From Geosporobacter sp040797825 (GTDB lineage: Bacteria; Bacillota; Clostridia; Peptostreptococcales; Thermotaleaceae), in NCBI GenBank assembly GCA_040797825.1, contig JBFNEZ010000003.1, forward strand, positions 1 to 64,000: 64,000 nucleotides of DNA, read 5' to 3'. Shown one piece after another: positions 51,537 to 60,987 of this stretch. A model generated the notes under the pieces. That model searched no databases. It was not told the DNA's origin and saw only the letters and a program-made list of their open reading frames with translations. Made by a program: the position numbers and the translations under genes. Position 1 is the first letter of the stretch. Each line of letters opens with the position of its first letter.

Positions 51537-51992
51537 ATGGAAAAAATTATTGTAGAGAGCTTTACAATGGATCACACAAAGGTTCAAGCGCCCTTTGTTC
51601 GAAAATGTGGTGTCATTGAAACACCAAAGGGAGATATTATCACAAAATTTGATTTGCGATTTACACAGCCTAACCAAGAAAGTATGCCAACGGGTGCTAT
51701 CCATGCCATCGAGCATCTACTTGCAGGATTCATTCGTGAAGAATTGTCTGATATCGTTGATATTTCTCCAATGGGTTGCCGTACAGGCTTTTATCTGATT
51801 AAGGTAGGGACTGCTGAGGAGTTAGAGGTAGCAAGGGCTCTTGTTGGTGCCCTTGAAAAGGTAATGGCAGCTGAAGAAATTCCAGCAGTAAATCCAGTGC
51901 AATGTGGTAATTATCGCGATATGTCTCTATTTGGGGCCAAAGAGTATTCTCGCATTGTTTTAGATGGTCTTAAAGAACTTTATACTATATAA
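51537..51992 (+). CDS. luxS: S-ribosylhomocysteine lyase LuxS
   Basis: The 151-residue metalloenzyme cleaves S-ribosylhomocysteine to homocysteine and DPD, the precursor of autoinducer-2. Metal ligands are His56 and His60 in HAIEHLLAG and Cys123 in VQCGNYRD; the catalytic Cys81 lies in SPMGCRTGFY. ATG at 51537 has AGGAGGTAG upstream; a longer frame to 51510 is not supported. No pfs gene is in the window. Confidence 0.96.
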   Translation: MEKIIVESFTMDHTKVQAPFVRKCGVIETPKGDIITKFDLRFTQPNQESMPTGAIHAIEHLLAGFIREELSDIVDISPMGCRTGFYLIKVGTAEELEVARALVGALEKVMAAEEIPAVNPVQCGNYRDMSLFGAKEYSRIVLDGLKELYTI

Positions 51993-52003
51993 TGAATTTA
52001 TGA

Positions 52004-52035
52004 AAAGACTGGTGATATATGCTTTACCAGTCTTT
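52004..52035. terminator. Terminator after luxS, shared with the opposing gene
   Basis: A 10-bp stem (AAAGACTGGT / ACCAGTCTTT) with a 12-nt loop lies between luxS and the convergent activase-related gene; on the plus strand it ends in CTTTATAT, on the minus strand in TTTTCAT. Confidence 0.75.
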
Positions 52036-52037
52036 CT

Positions 52038-53144
52038 TTATATATGCTTACAAAGATTCTTTCCAAGTTTTCTTCGTCTCAATAAATCTACAAAGGCTTC
52101 TACCCTTGTCTGGTACCCCCCTATACCTGTCATTTCATCTAATATAAGTTTGAGCACAGGGATATTTTTTTCCCTCTCAATGGTAGGGAGAATGCTTTGT
52201 GCTACAATCTCAGGCATACATGTAAAAGGCATTAAATGAATCACACCATCAAAGGCTTCTTCCCCAAATCTTACTGCATTGCCAATAGAATGTCGGGCAT
52301 GCCCTCCAATTTCCCTATCCAAATAAGGCCTTGCCCATTGATGTATAGCCTCTTTGTTAGAGTACACAAAGGGAAGAAAGTCAATTTGCTCACGGATAAA
52401 TTCACTGGCGGTTACAGAGCAATGGACTTCTACCCCCATGTGCCCTAGATTTTTGACCAAATCTTGATTAATGAAGGGATCTAGTACTGTATAGATTTCC
52501 CCTATAATCCCAATTTTTATAATTGTTCCTTCAGAATCTGCTTGAACTCCTTCAAAGGCCTCTTCATACTTTTTAATGATTCCTACTGCTTCATCACAAC
52601 CTCTGGCCTGAAGGATTTCCTGTTGAAAGTCATTGTTTAGACCCTCTACAACCCTGCTGTCTACTGCCCGCGGTCGTATTCTGCAAATCAGCTCATCCAA
52701 TTTATCTATGCGATGAATAAGCTGAATTCCCTTTACAAAAATAGGGATTAGATGATAGTAACCTTTTTTATTTGATACAATTTTTAATTTATCTAAAACT
52801 TCCTTTATTTCTTGAAAACTTTTAAAGGGTTCTACACAAATTAGCTCAAACTCATATCCTAGCTTTTTTAATATATTCCTATGTAGTGCTTGATAATATC
52901 CAATTCTGCACACATCACAACCACTCCACATAAATAGCGTATCCGCACCTTTCTCAATACTCTCCATATAATTCCCCAGGGTTAGTTTAAAGGGGATACA
53001 AATAGATTCCGGTGCGTATTTGGTTCCCAATTCCAAGGTGCGCTTATTGGATTTGGGCGGAAGGACAACTTCTGCTCCAAGCTCTTCAAACATGGCTTTC
53101 AGAGCGATATAGGTATTGCCCATATGAGGAAATGTTATCTTCAT
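52038..53144 (-). CDS. CoA-dehydratase-activase-related protein (COG3581-like)
   Basis: The 368-residue protein belongs with proteins related to the activase/HgdB-like parts of 2-hydroxyacyl-CoA dehydratases. Visible points are PESICIPFKLTLGNY (near 46), WSGCDVCRIGYYQ (two cysteines near 75-78) and LMPFTCMPEIVAQS. Such proteins probably carry an iron-sulfur cluster, but no reaction is established for stand-alone forms. It overlaps the preceding, related gene by 59 bp. GGAGGATGCGGG precedes the ATG. Confidence 0.7.
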   Translation of the reverse strand: MKITFPHMGNTYIALKAMFEELGAEVVLPPKSNKRTLELGTKYAPESICIPFKLTLGNYMESIEKGADTLFMWSGCDVCRIGYYQALHRNILKKLGYEFELICVEPFKSFQEIKEVLDKLKIVSNKKGYYHLIPIFVKGIQLIHRIDKLDELICRIRPRAVDSRVVEGLNNDFQQEILQARGCDEAVGIIKKYEEAFEGVQADSEGTIIKIGIIGEIYTVLDPFINQDLVKNLGHMGVEVHCSVTASEFIREQIDFLPFVYSNKEAIHQWARPYLDREIGGHARHSIGNAVRFGEEAFDGVIHLMPFTCMPEIVAQSILPTIEREKNIPVLKLILDEMTGIGGYQTRVEAFVDLLRRRKLGKNLCKHI

Positions 53145-54099
53145 CCCGCATCCTCCATTCTAACATATCCATAAATGCCTCAACTCTCGTGTGAAATCCT
53201 GCTTCTCCCCCATGCTCGTCTAATGTCAAAAGTAAGAAAGGTATTTTTCTCTTTTCGCAAATCTCTTTTTCTGCTAGATCAGCTACTACCGAATCCACAC
53301 CACATCCAAAGGTAGAAATATATATGAATCCATCAATATTTCTCTTTTCTACACAATAGGCAGCGGTACCCAATAATTTATTGGCAAAGGTCCAAAAGAA
53401 CCTTGCAGGATACAGATCCATATATGGATCTGTATCCTTTCTGTTGAACATCTCAGGAGTGATAACTTCAAAGCCTGATCTTAATAGCAGGCAAGCAATG
53501 TTTCTATTTAAGAAGGAGTCATAAAGATGATAGGGATGCCCTAAAAGCATGATCCTTTTTTTTCTATCTCTTAACCCTGACCTAATTAAATCATGGGAAG
53601 CTTTTATTTCATGATTTTCTTTCATTCTCAGACAATGGTCTTTATATTTTTCCCTTGCTTTTTTATAAGCTCTCTGGATAATTCTTTTATCCTTTGTAAA
53701 AGTGTTACCAATCTCATAAATGACTTTGTCATAGGATTTATTCGAAGTAAACAAGTTTATATCAGGAGAGATGAGGGGGGGCAAGTGAGAAATAGAATTT
53801 TTTATCATTTCTGGCAAACCACAGAACTTAGGGCAGATATATTCGTCTCTATGTACACTGGTTATTCTAGGTATAAAAAGTATATCCACCCTTGCCTTTA
53901 TACTTTCTACATGACCATGAAATAGTTTAATAGGAATACAGGCTTCATCCACCGTGCTTTGCGTACCTCTATTTAATATTTCTTTATTGCTGTAGTCAGA
54001 AAGCACTATCTCAGCTCCCAATTCCTTAAAGAACGTAATCCACAAGACATGATATTGATAATAAAGTAATGCTCTAGGGATTCCAACCTTCACTGTCAT
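53086..54099 (-). CDS. CoA-dehydratase-activase-related protein (COG3580-like, DUF2229)
   Basis: The 337-residue protein starts VKVGIPRALLYYQYHVLW, typical of the DUF2229 activase-associated family, with VDEACIPIKLFHGH, FIPRITSVHRDEYICPKFCGL (cysteines that may bind a cluster) and STFGCGVDSVVADLA. It is distantly similar to the next gene and both end alike (EAFVDLL/EAFMDML), so the pair probably arose by duplication and may work together. Function unknown. Confidence 0.7.
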   Translation of the reverse strand: MTVKVGIPRALLYYQYHVLWITFFKELGAEIVLSDYSNKEILNRGTQSTVDEACIPIKLFHGHVESIKARVDILFIPRITSVHRDEYICPKFCGLPEMIKNSISHLPPLISPDINLFTSNKSYDKVIYEIGNTFTKDKRIIQRAYKKAREKYKDHCLRMKENHEIKASHDLIRSGLRDRKKRIMLLGHPYHLYDSFLNRNIACLLLRSGFEVITPEMFNRKDTDPYMDLYPARFFWTFANKLLGTAAYCVEKRNIDGFIYISTFGCGVDSVVADLAEKEICEKRKIPFLLLTLDEHGGEAGFHTRVEAFMDMLEWRMRDEDNISSYGQYLYRSESHV

Positions 54100-54151
54100 A
54101 ACAACCCTCCAAGTGATATTTCATTAACTTTTAAATTATGGTCAAAAATCC

Positions 54152-54189
54152 AGAAAAATATTCAACTAGATCCTATTGAATATTTTTCT
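54152..54189 (-). terminator. Terminator after the inositol-monophosphatase-family gene
   Basis: A perfect 14-bp stem (AGAAAAATATTCAA / TTGAATATTTTTCT) with a 10-nt loop lies between this gene and the activase-related pair, about 30 bp after the stop. Confidence 0.75.
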
Positions 54190-54218
54190 ACGCAACTTTC
54201 TTCAGTTATAACCCTATC

Positions 54219-55073
54219 CTAATCAGCGATATATAAGGAATTTGCTAGTTTTTCTTTTATCTGCTCTGGGAAAAAAGGAGATACCTCATTCCATAGTCCA
54301 GGAGATCGAAAGGCTGCTACAAAAAATTTCCCATCAAAACTAGCCTCTGGATTTTTATTGTATGAGAGTATAAAACCACCCATTTCTTCTATATATACCT
54401 GAGCAGCTGCTATATCCCATATATACACATTAGACGAAATGAACAGATCATATTCTCCATTGGCTACCTTGCAAATCTCCAATGAAGCACAGCCTAAATA
54501 ACGATAAGCCTGGGCACGGGAAAGCATATCCAATATATTCATCCTATAGTTTGTCAGCTCTTTTATTGTCCTTAGACTAATTGCCGCAACCGATTCATTT
54601 AATTTCTCAACCTTTTTCAATAGAGGATATTGCCTCTTTTCGTTCATCCATGCTCCTTCTCCCCCTTTTCCCCCATATACAACTTCTTTTGCCACATCAT
54701 AGACAAGACCAAAGACTGGCCTTTTCTCTTTATAAAGGGCTAGTGAAATAGCATAATCCTTTCCAAAGCGGAAATAGTTTGTTGTACCATCAATGGGATC
54801 GATAATCCATGTGTATGCCACACATCTCCTGTCTAAGCAATGAATCCCCTCTTCAGATATAATATGGTGTTCTCTATATTTTTCTTTGATCTCCTCTATT
54901 AAGTATTTCTCCACGAAAATATCATCTTCTGTAACCAAGTCTGCATGGGATGTTTTTTTCATTACCTTTATCCTGCCGTCTTTTCCCCTGTTTTTTAATT
55001 TCATACCAGCATTATGAAGCAGTCTATATGCAAAATCATACATATCCTTTTCTTTTTCATTCAACTTCTGCAT
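54219..55073 (-). CDS. Inositol monophosphatase family protein
   Basis: The 284-residue Mg-dependent phosphatase has the family motifs DPIDGTTNYFRFG (metal-binding Asp residues) and WDIAAAQVYIEEMGG near the C-terminus, with EDIFVEKYLIEEI preceding. Family members hydrolyse inositol phosphates, fructose-1,6-bisphosphate or 3'-phosphoadenosine phosphate; the substrate cannot be told here. Divergent from the TetR gene. Confidence 0.85.
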   Translation of the reverse strand: MQKLNEKEKDMYDFAYRLLHNAGMKLKNRGKDGRIKVMKKTSHADLVTEDDIFVEKYLIEEIKEKYREHHIISEEGIHCLDRRCVAYTWIIDPIDGTTNYFRFGKDYAISLALYKEKRPVFGLVYDVAKEVVYGGKGGEGAWMNEKRQYPLLKKVEKLNESVAAISLRTIKELTNYRMNILDMLSRAQAYRYLGCASLEICKVANGEYDLFISSNVYIWDIAAAQVYIEEMGGFILSYNKNPEASFDGKFFVAAFRSPGLWNEVSPFFPEQIKEKLANSLYIAD

Positions 55074-55241
55074 CCCTTCCTTCCATCTTGTTTAAGCTGC
55101 TATTGTCCCTAGCCTATCAGATTTTTTTTAAATCCATATTAAAATAAGATTAGGATTTTATGAAAAATCATTTAGCCCTTTGTTGATGGGATTTCTTGTC
55201 GAAATTATTAGAATTATGTTCTGTGGTTACATAAAAATATA

Positions 55242-55270
55242 TTGACCCCACCCTTTTAGTTCATTATAAT
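55242..55270 (+). promoter_or_regulatory. Promoter of the TetR-efflux operon
   Basis: TTGACC (55242-55247) and TATAAT (55265-55270) are exactly 17 bp apart, with a predicted start near 55277. Confidence 0.75.
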
Positions 55271-55279
55271 TAAAAGAAA

Positions 55280-55297
55280 AATGAATGGGTGTTTATT
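55280..55297 (+). promoter_or_regulatory. Probable TetR operator copy 1
   Basis: AATGAAT-GGGT-GTTTATT, an imperfect inverted repeat, lies just after the predicted transcription start and matches the perfect repeat at 55909-55926 in 14 of 18 positions. It would allow autorepression. Confidence 0.5.
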
Positions 55298-55299
55298 AT

Positions 55300-55893
55300 A
55301 TGCAATTTTTAAAGGATGAGGTTCGAAGTACTATCCATCAATGTGCTTTGAAAGAATTTTATGAAAAAGGCTACAACGATGCTTCTATGCGTTCTATCGC
55401 TGAAAGAGTAGGTATGACCGTTGGCAATCTGTATCGTTACTTCCCCAATAAGGAGGATTTATTCTATCAGGTGATTAGCCCTGCCTATCATAAGTTAATT
55501 GAATTAATACAAGAAGACCATACACAAATAATAAATCTAAGAGAAGCTCAGAGCTTTGTTGAATATATTGCAGGACGAATGGTTCTCATCAATGGCCAGC
55601 ATCGCGAGGAATTATTAATCCTAATGGATGGTTGCAGCGGTACGCGATTTGAGCATGCCCAAGATGAAATTGTTCGACTAGTAGAAAATCGACTTAAGAA
55701 CCAACTTTTTCCTAAGCTTGAAGAGATGAATATTCCTACCCCTGATGAGTTTTTTGCCCATGTTCTTTCTGTGAGCATCATTGAAGGTATGAAAGCTATT
55801 CTAAAGCATTATGAAGATGAAAAAGATATGAGAGGATTGATTACGCTGTTTATACGCAGTCACTTTCATGGTATTGGCCATGGTTTTATATAA
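55300..55893 (+). CDS. TetR family transcriptional regulator
   Basis: The 197-residue protein has the TetR N-terminal helix-turn-helix (STIHQCALKEFYEKGYNDAS, then AERVGMTVGNLYRYFPNKEDLF) and a C-terminal ligand domain of unrecognised specificity. It heads an operon with a periplasmic-adaptor and an RND pump, so it most likely represses them and senses a pump substrate. ATG at 55300 is preferred; an ATG at 55285 sits inside the operator and very near the transcript start. Confidence 0.88.
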   Translation: MQFLKDEVRSTIHQCALKEFYEKGYNDASMRSIAERVGMTVGNLYRYFPNKEDLFYQVISPAYHKLIELIQEDHTQIINLREAQSFVEYIAGRMVLINGQHREELLILMDGCSGTRFEHAQDEIVRLVENRLKNQLFPKLEEMNIPTPDEFFAHVLSVSIIEGMKAILKHYEDEKDMRGLITLFIRSHFHGIGHGFI

Positions 55894-55908
55894 TTTTTTT
55901 GTATTAAA

Positions 55909-55926
55909 AATGAACCTGTGTTCATT
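55909..55926 (+). promoter_or_regulatory. Probable TetR operator copy 2
   Basis: A perfect 7-bp inverted repeat (AATGAAC-CTGT-GTTCATT) lies between the regulator and the efflux genes. It resembles a sequence at the regulator's own promoter. Confidence 0.6.
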
Positions 55927-55952
55927 CCACATTATTTTTAAGGAGGCAGTTT

Positions 55953-57155
55953 ATGGAAAGAAAATTTATAGCATGGATACTGAGCTTGGCTGTTCTATTG
56001 ACAGCTGGCTGCTCTATCAAAGCCGAAGACAATTCTCTACAAAGAAAACCAAAGCCAGTCAGGGCTATCACCCTTCATGAAGAAAGTCACCCTGTTATTC
56101 TGAATTATTCAGGCATCGTAGGTGCAGAATCAATAAAAAAACTGGCCTTTAAGAGCTCTGGAAAAATTGACAAGGTTCTTGTAAAAAAAGGGGAGCAAAT
56201 CCATGTAGGTCAGCCTCTGGTACAACTGGATATAAAGGATTTATCCTATAATCAGGCAGCTTCTCAAGGACAGCTGCAAGCGGCAAGGGCTCAATATGAG
56301 AAAACCATCAATGGCGCCCTTCCAGAGGATATCAAGCAAATGGAGGCCAATGTAAAAAAAGCCGAAGCAGCCTATCAATTTTCAAAGGATAATTATGAAA
56401 AAATGGAGCACTTATATGCTGCTGGCGCCCTCTCCAAAAATGATTTTGATAAAGCCAAACTTGAGTTGGATATCAAAGAAGCGGATCTCCATAGTGTCAA
56501 GGAAATGGAGAAAAAAACGAAAAATGGTTCTAGAGCTGAAGAACAGGCTGCTGCCAAAGGTCAGCTGGAACAAGCTGCCGCAGACTACAATCATAAAACA
56601 AGCCTTCTAGAGGATGCCCTTTTAAAGGCAAATGCTGATGGCTATGTGGTAGATATATTGTATGAGTCCGGAGAAATCGCATCAGCAGGTTATCCTGTAA
56701 TTGTAGTACGGGACAACAGTCAGGTGCTTAATGCAGGCATATCTTCAAAGGATTTTCCTAAAATTACATTAGGAACAAAGGCCAAAATTCGTATAAACAA
56801 TCAAGAAATCGATGGTGAAGTCACCAATATAGGTCAAACCCCCGATAATGAAACCCTTACCTATCCTATTGAAGTTTCTCTGCCCGATGTCCATTTGCCT
56901 ATAGGAGCCATCGGCACTGTGGACTTTATCATTGGGGAAACAAAGGGAATATGGATTCCTATTTCTGCTATTCTATCGAATGGAGAAGACTATGTATTTG
57001 TAGAAAAGGATGGGCAGGCCTTCAAAAGAGAGATTTTTTTAGGAGAAATCAAAGGCAATCTCGTAAGGGTTGAGGGTTTATCTAGCAATGATAGGCTCAT
57101 TGTTGAAGGAATGAAAAAAATCAAGGATCAGGAACTTGTTTCCGTGCTAGATTAA
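55953..57155 (+). CDS. Efflux RND transporter periplasmic adaptor subunit
   Basis: The 400-residue membrane-fusion protein has a lipoprotein-type signal (AVLLTAGC, cysteine near 20), a biotinyl-lipoyl-like domain (about 60-90 and 215-245), a coiled-coil hairpin (100-200, with PEDIKQMEANVKKAEAAYQF), and C-terminal beta domains. It links the inner-membrane pump to the outside. AAGGAGGCAG precedes the ATG. It ends 13 bp before the pump gene. Confidence 0.9.
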   Translation: MERKFIAWILSLAVLLTAGCSIKAEDNSLQRKPKPVRAITLHEESHPVILNYSGIVGAESIKKLAFKSSGKIDKVLVKKGEQIHVGQPLVQLDIKDLSYNQAASQGQLQAARAQYEKTINGALPEDIKQMEANVKKAEAAYQFSKDNYEKMEHLYAAGALSKNDFDKAKLELDIKEADLHSVKEMEKKTKNGSRAEEQAAAKGQLEQAAADYNHKTSLLEDALLKANADGYVVDILYESGEIASAGYPVIVVRDNSQVLNAGISSKDFPKITLGTKAKIRINNQEIDGEVTNIGQTPDNETLTYPIEVSLPDVHLPIGAIGTVDFIIGETKGIWIPISAILSNGEDYVFVEKDGQAFKREIFLGEIKGNLVRVEGLSSNDRLIVEGMKKIKDQELVSVLD

Positions 57156-57168
57156 AGGGGGAAATATC

Positions 57169-60100
57169 GTGGGAAAAGCACTTATATCTGCTGCCATCAA
57201 AGAAAGAAAGGTAACCCTTTTTCTCGCAGCACTGATTATGCTTGCAGGTCTTTACAGCTATTACATCACGCCGAAGCAGGAGAATCCAGAAATCACACCA
57301 TCCATTGCTATCGTGACAGCTATTTATCCTGGAGCTTCCCCAGAGGAAGTAGAGCGGTTGGTGACCAGTAAAATAGAAGAAGAAGCGGCAGAGCTAAAGG
57401 GTTATGATTATACAGAATCTCAATCTCGCAACAGTCACTCTGTAGTCGTGATCCGACTTACTCAGGATGCAGATGTGGAAAAGGCTTGGACAGACTTGAG
57501 GCAAAAAATGGATGATCTTCAAAGTCAGCTGCCTAATGAGGTGCAACCCATTGAAATTAATACAGATCTTACTGAAACAGCAGGGATCATCATCAGTATG
57601 TCGGGAGAAAGCTATTCCTACGAAGAACTAGCTTCCTATGCAGAGGATTGTAAGAAGATTCTTACCAAGGTTCCCGGAATTGCCCGCTTTGAAATCCATG
57701 GGAAGCAGGAAAAAGAAATTAAAGTTGAAGTAGATATGGCACTGCTCAATCAATATCAGCTCTCCTTAGAGGATATTGTAAAAATTCTGCAGACCCAAAA
57801 CATTGCAATTCCCTTAGGTCAAATCAAAAACGACAGTACTAGATTAAATGTCAGTACCACTGGCACCTTTACAGATCTGACAGAAATTGAAAATACTATC
57901 ATTACTGGTTCTAGAGACAGTGGTGCAGTAGTCCGATTGAAGGATGTTGCAACAGTCTCCATGGATTTAGAAGACTCAAATTATCGCATCAAGCACAACA
58001 ATAGCAATGCAGTTCTCTTGACAGGATATTTTCAAGAGAATAAAAATATTGTGCTTATCGGTAAGGAAGTGGAAAAAGTAATTCGCAGCTTTCAACAGGA
58101 CTTACCTGATGATATCCATTTTGATCAGGTGCTTTATCAACCTAAGGATGTAAGCCGATCGGTTAACAACTTCATTATCAATCTTATTCAAGGTATATTC
58201 TTTGTCATTATTGTAGTCTTTATTGGTATGGGTTTTAGAAATGCCATCATTGTTTCTACAGCTATCCCCCTATCTATTTTATCTACCTTTGTAATGATGA
58301 GGCTATTTTCTATTTCTATTCATCAGATATCTATCACTGCTCTAATTATTGCACTGGGTATGCTGGTAGACAATGCCATTGTTGTCAGTGATGCCATTCA
58401 GGTGAAAATTGACAAGGACACAGATCGAATGGAAGCCTGTGTACAAGGGGTTAAAGAAGTAGCTGTTCCTGTGCTGACCTCTACCCTAACAACGATAGCT
58501 GCCTTTAGCCCCTTGTTAATGCTGACCTCTATGGCCGGAGACTACATCCACAGCTTGCCCCTTATTATTATCATTTCCCTGACAGCCTCCTATTTGGTAG
58601 CTCTTTTTGTAACTCCCACCATGGCTTATTTATTTTTTAAGAAGAGCAATGTCAGAAAAAAGGAATATGCTGTAAGAAAGCTCTTTGACCGCTTGCTCCA
58701 TATGGGTATGCGTCATCGGCTCAAGATGATATTTTTGGCCTTTACAGTTTTTGCTTTGTCCCTTTTACTGGCAACACAGCTTGGACTACAATTTTTTCCA
58801 AAGGCTGATACCAACCTTATCTATATTGACATGCGAACAGAAGCTGGTACCGATATGCGTAAAACAGAAGCTTTAGTAGAGCAGGTCTCTTCCATGTTAG
58901 ACGAACAGAAGGAAATTACTAGTTTTACAGCAGCTATAGGGAATGGATTGCCTAAGTTTTATAATACGCTGCCTATTTATACCCCATCCCAAGATTTTGC
59001 TCAAATGATGTTAGAGATAGATTTAAAAAAACAAAAGACTTTTAAGTCCAATACAGATTTTGCAAATTATCTTCAAGAAACTTTTGATGAAGAAATTTCA
59101 GGAGGTACTGTAACCGTTAAGTTACTTGAACAGGGGGAGCCTATTGGTGCACCTGTACGGGTTCGCGTTACAGGCGAAGACATGGAAAAACTGGCAGCAG
59201 CAGCTAACCAAGTTAGCCATTATCTCTCTAGCATTGAAGGAACCATCAACATTGATGATGACTTGAGTGATAAGGTCTTTGAGTTTTATGTAGACATAGA
59301 TGTCCAAAAAGCCAGTTATTTCGGTATTACTAAATACGATATCCAAAAGGAAATAAATATTGGCTTGATGGGTCGAAGGGCTTCTATATTCAGAAATAAT
59401 AATAATGAATACAATATCCTAGTTAAGAGCAACATAGAGTCTAGTGAAGCCCTGGAAAATATGGCTATTAAATCTTCGGCAACAGGCAGCAAGGTGCTGC
59501 TCAAAGAAGTTGCAAGTATAGAATTACGACCTCAAATGCCTGCTATTAAAAAACATGATCGAGAAAAATCCGTTACTATTTTTAGCGATGTCAAGTCTGG
59601 CTTTAGTTCTGTAAAGATTCAGAGAGAGCTTCAAGAAGGATTAAAAAATCTAGATCTTGAAGATGTTCATGTGGTATTCGATGGAGAAAGGGAGAAAATT
59701 CAAGAGCATTTTGGCAGTCTGGGCATGCTTGCAGTTTTTGCCCTCCTATTGGTATATGGCATTCTTTTGATTCAGTTCAATTCCTTTATACAGCCATTGA
59801 TTATTTTATTGACTATACCCCTATCCACCATCGGCTCAATCATTGGTTTGTTTATATTCCGTCAGCCGCTATCCTTTACTGGATTATTGGGAATGGTAAG
59901 CTTATTGGGAATTGTAGTGAACAATGCCATCGTTCTGATTGACTTTATTAATGGGGAAAGAGCTGTGGGCAGAGGTATCACTGAAGCTTGTTTAGAAGCA
60001 GTAGATAAACGTTTCAGGCCTATCATGCTCAGTACAACCACTACAGTTATCGGACTTACACCTCTTGTATTTTCTGGAAGTGAATTGTTCCAACCCATGT

Positions 60101-60219
60101 CCATCTCCTTGATGAGTGGATTAATGGTTTCTACATTGCTAACCCTGGTTATCATTCCTGTGGTCTATAATATGATAGAATCTCCATTAGCTAATTTGAA
60201 AGAAAAAAGAGTTGAATAA
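57169..60219 (+). CDS. RND efflux pump (AcrB/AcrD/AcrF family)
   Basis: The 1016-residue inner-membrane proton-driven pump has twelve helices, two large external loops and the helix-4 motif GMLVDNAIVVSDAI with its two-aspartate-type proton relay (here LVDNAIVVSD), repeated as GIVVNNAIVLIDFI. GTG start with AAAGGGGGAAATATC upstream. Substrates are not evident. In a Gram-positive it would form a two-part system with the adaptor. Confidence 0.93.
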   Translation: MGKALISAAIKERKVTLFLAALIMLAGLYSYYITPKQENPEITPSIAIVTAIYPGASPEEVERLVTSKIEEEAAELKGYDYTESQSRNSHSVVVIRLTQDADVEKAWTDLRQKMDDLQSQLPNEVQPIEINTDLTETAGIIISMSGESYSYEELASYAEDCKKILTKVPGIARFEIHGKQEKEIKVEVDMALLNQYQLSLEDIVKILQTQNIAIPLGQIKNDSTRLNVSTTGTFTDLTEIENTIITGSRDSGAVVRLKDVATVSMDLEDSNYRIKHNNSNAVLLTGYFQENKNIVLIGKEVEKVIRSFQQDLPDDIHFDQVLYQPKDVSRSVNNFIINLIQGIFFVIIVVFIGMGFRNAIIVSTAIPLSILSTFVMMRLFSISIHQISITALIIALGMLVDNAIVVSDAIQVKIDKDTDRMEACVQGVKEVAVPVLTSTLTTIAAFSPLLMLTSMAGDYIHSLPLIIIISLTASYLVALFVTPTMAYLFFKKSNVRKKEYAVRKLFDRLLHMGMRHRLKMIFLAFTVFALSLLLATQLGLQFFPKADTNLIYIDMRTEAGTDMRKTEALVEQVSSMLDEQKEITSFTAAIGNGLPKFYNTLPIYTPSQDFAQMMLEIDLKKQKTFKSNTDFANYLQETFDEEISGGTVTVKLLEQGEPIGAPVRVRVTGEDMEKLAAAANQVSHYLSSIEGTINIDDDLSDKVFEFYVDIDVQKASYFGITKYDIQKEINIGLMGRRASIFRNNNNEYNILVKSNIESSEALENMAIKSSATGSKVLLKEVASIELRPQMPAIKKHDREKSVTIFSDVKSGFSSVKIQRELQEGLKNLDLEDVHVVFDGEREKIQEHFGSLGMLAVFALLLVYGILLIQFNSFIQPLIILLTIPLSTIGSIIGLFIFRQPLSFTGLLGMVSLLGIVVNNAIVLIDFINGERAVGRGITEACLEAVDKRFRPIMLSTTTTVIGLTPLVFSGSELFQPMSISLMSGLMVSTLLTLVIIPVVYNMIESPLANLKEKRVE

Positions 60220-60233
60220 ATATAAATACAATT

Positions 60234-60275
60234 AAACCCCTCATTATCTTCACAGCAAAGGATAATGAGGGGTTT
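60234..60275. terminator. Bidirectional terminator between the RND pump and deoD
   Basis: A perfect 15-bp stem (AAACCCCTCATTATC / GATAATGAGGGGTTT) with a 12-nt loop, flanked by T runs on both strands, closes the convergent genes. Confidence 0.88.
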
Positions 60276-60287
60276 TTATTATTGGTA

Positions 60288-60986
60288 TTATGCTAACCCT
60301 AAGGCAATTTCCACCATCTTGGTAAAGGTTTCCTGACGCTCTTGTGCTGTGGTCAATTCATGGGTCACAAGACTATCACTGACAGTCAGAATGGTTAGAG
60401 CATCTACCTTAAATTTTGCAGCTAGGGTGTACAATGCTGCAGTTTCCATCTCTACTGCCAACACCCCATATTTAGCCCATTTTTTCCAACCATCGACTTC
60501 GTCATCATAGAAAGTATCCGAGGTTAAAATGCTTCCTACCTTCGTTTCAATTCCCTTGCTTTGTGCAATATCATAGGCCTTTTTCAGGAGCTTGAAGCTG
60601 GCTGTAGGTGCATAATCCATTCCACCAAAACGAAGCTTATTAACTGCTGAATCCGTTGAGGAAGACATGGCCAGAATTACATCTCTTAACTTCACATCCT
60701 CCTGTAAAGAGCCGCAGGTACCTATTCGAATAAGATTTTTTACATCATAGCTGGAAATCAGCTCGTTTACATAGATAGATATAGAAGGAACGCCCATTCC
60801 TGTTCCTTGGACGGATACGCGCTTTCCCATATAGGTTCCTGTAAAGCCGTACATGCCTCGTACTTCATTATAACAAACTGCATTTTCAAGCATATTTTCT
60901 GCAATAAATTTAGCTCGCATGGGATCTCCTGGAAGCAAAATAGTTTCTGCAATATCTCCCGCCCTTGCACCAATATGTACACTCAT
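60288..60986 (-). CDS. deoD: Purine-nucleoside phosphorylase DeoD
   Basis: The 232-residue trimeric-hexamer-type phosphorylase cleaves purine nucleosides with phosphate. It has LLPGDPMRAKFIAE, GTGMGVPSISIY, VEMETAALY (purine/ribose binding) and TVSDSL with the catalytic aspartate. AAGGAGTG lies 8 nt before the ATG. It is preceded by a short ORF and by trxB on the same strand. Confidence 0.95.
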   Translation of the reverse strand: MSVHIGARAGDIAETILLPGDPMRAKFIAENMLENAVCYNEVRGMYGFTGTYMGKRVSVQGTGMGVPSISIYVNELISSYDVKNLIRIGTCGSLQEDVKLRDVILAMSSSTDSAVNKLRFGGMDYAPTASFKLLKKAYDIAQSKGIETKVGSILTSDTFYDDEVDGWKKWAKYGVLAVEMETAALYTLAAKFKVDALTILTVSDSLVTHELTTAQERQETFTKMVEIALGLA

Positions 60987-60987
60987 T

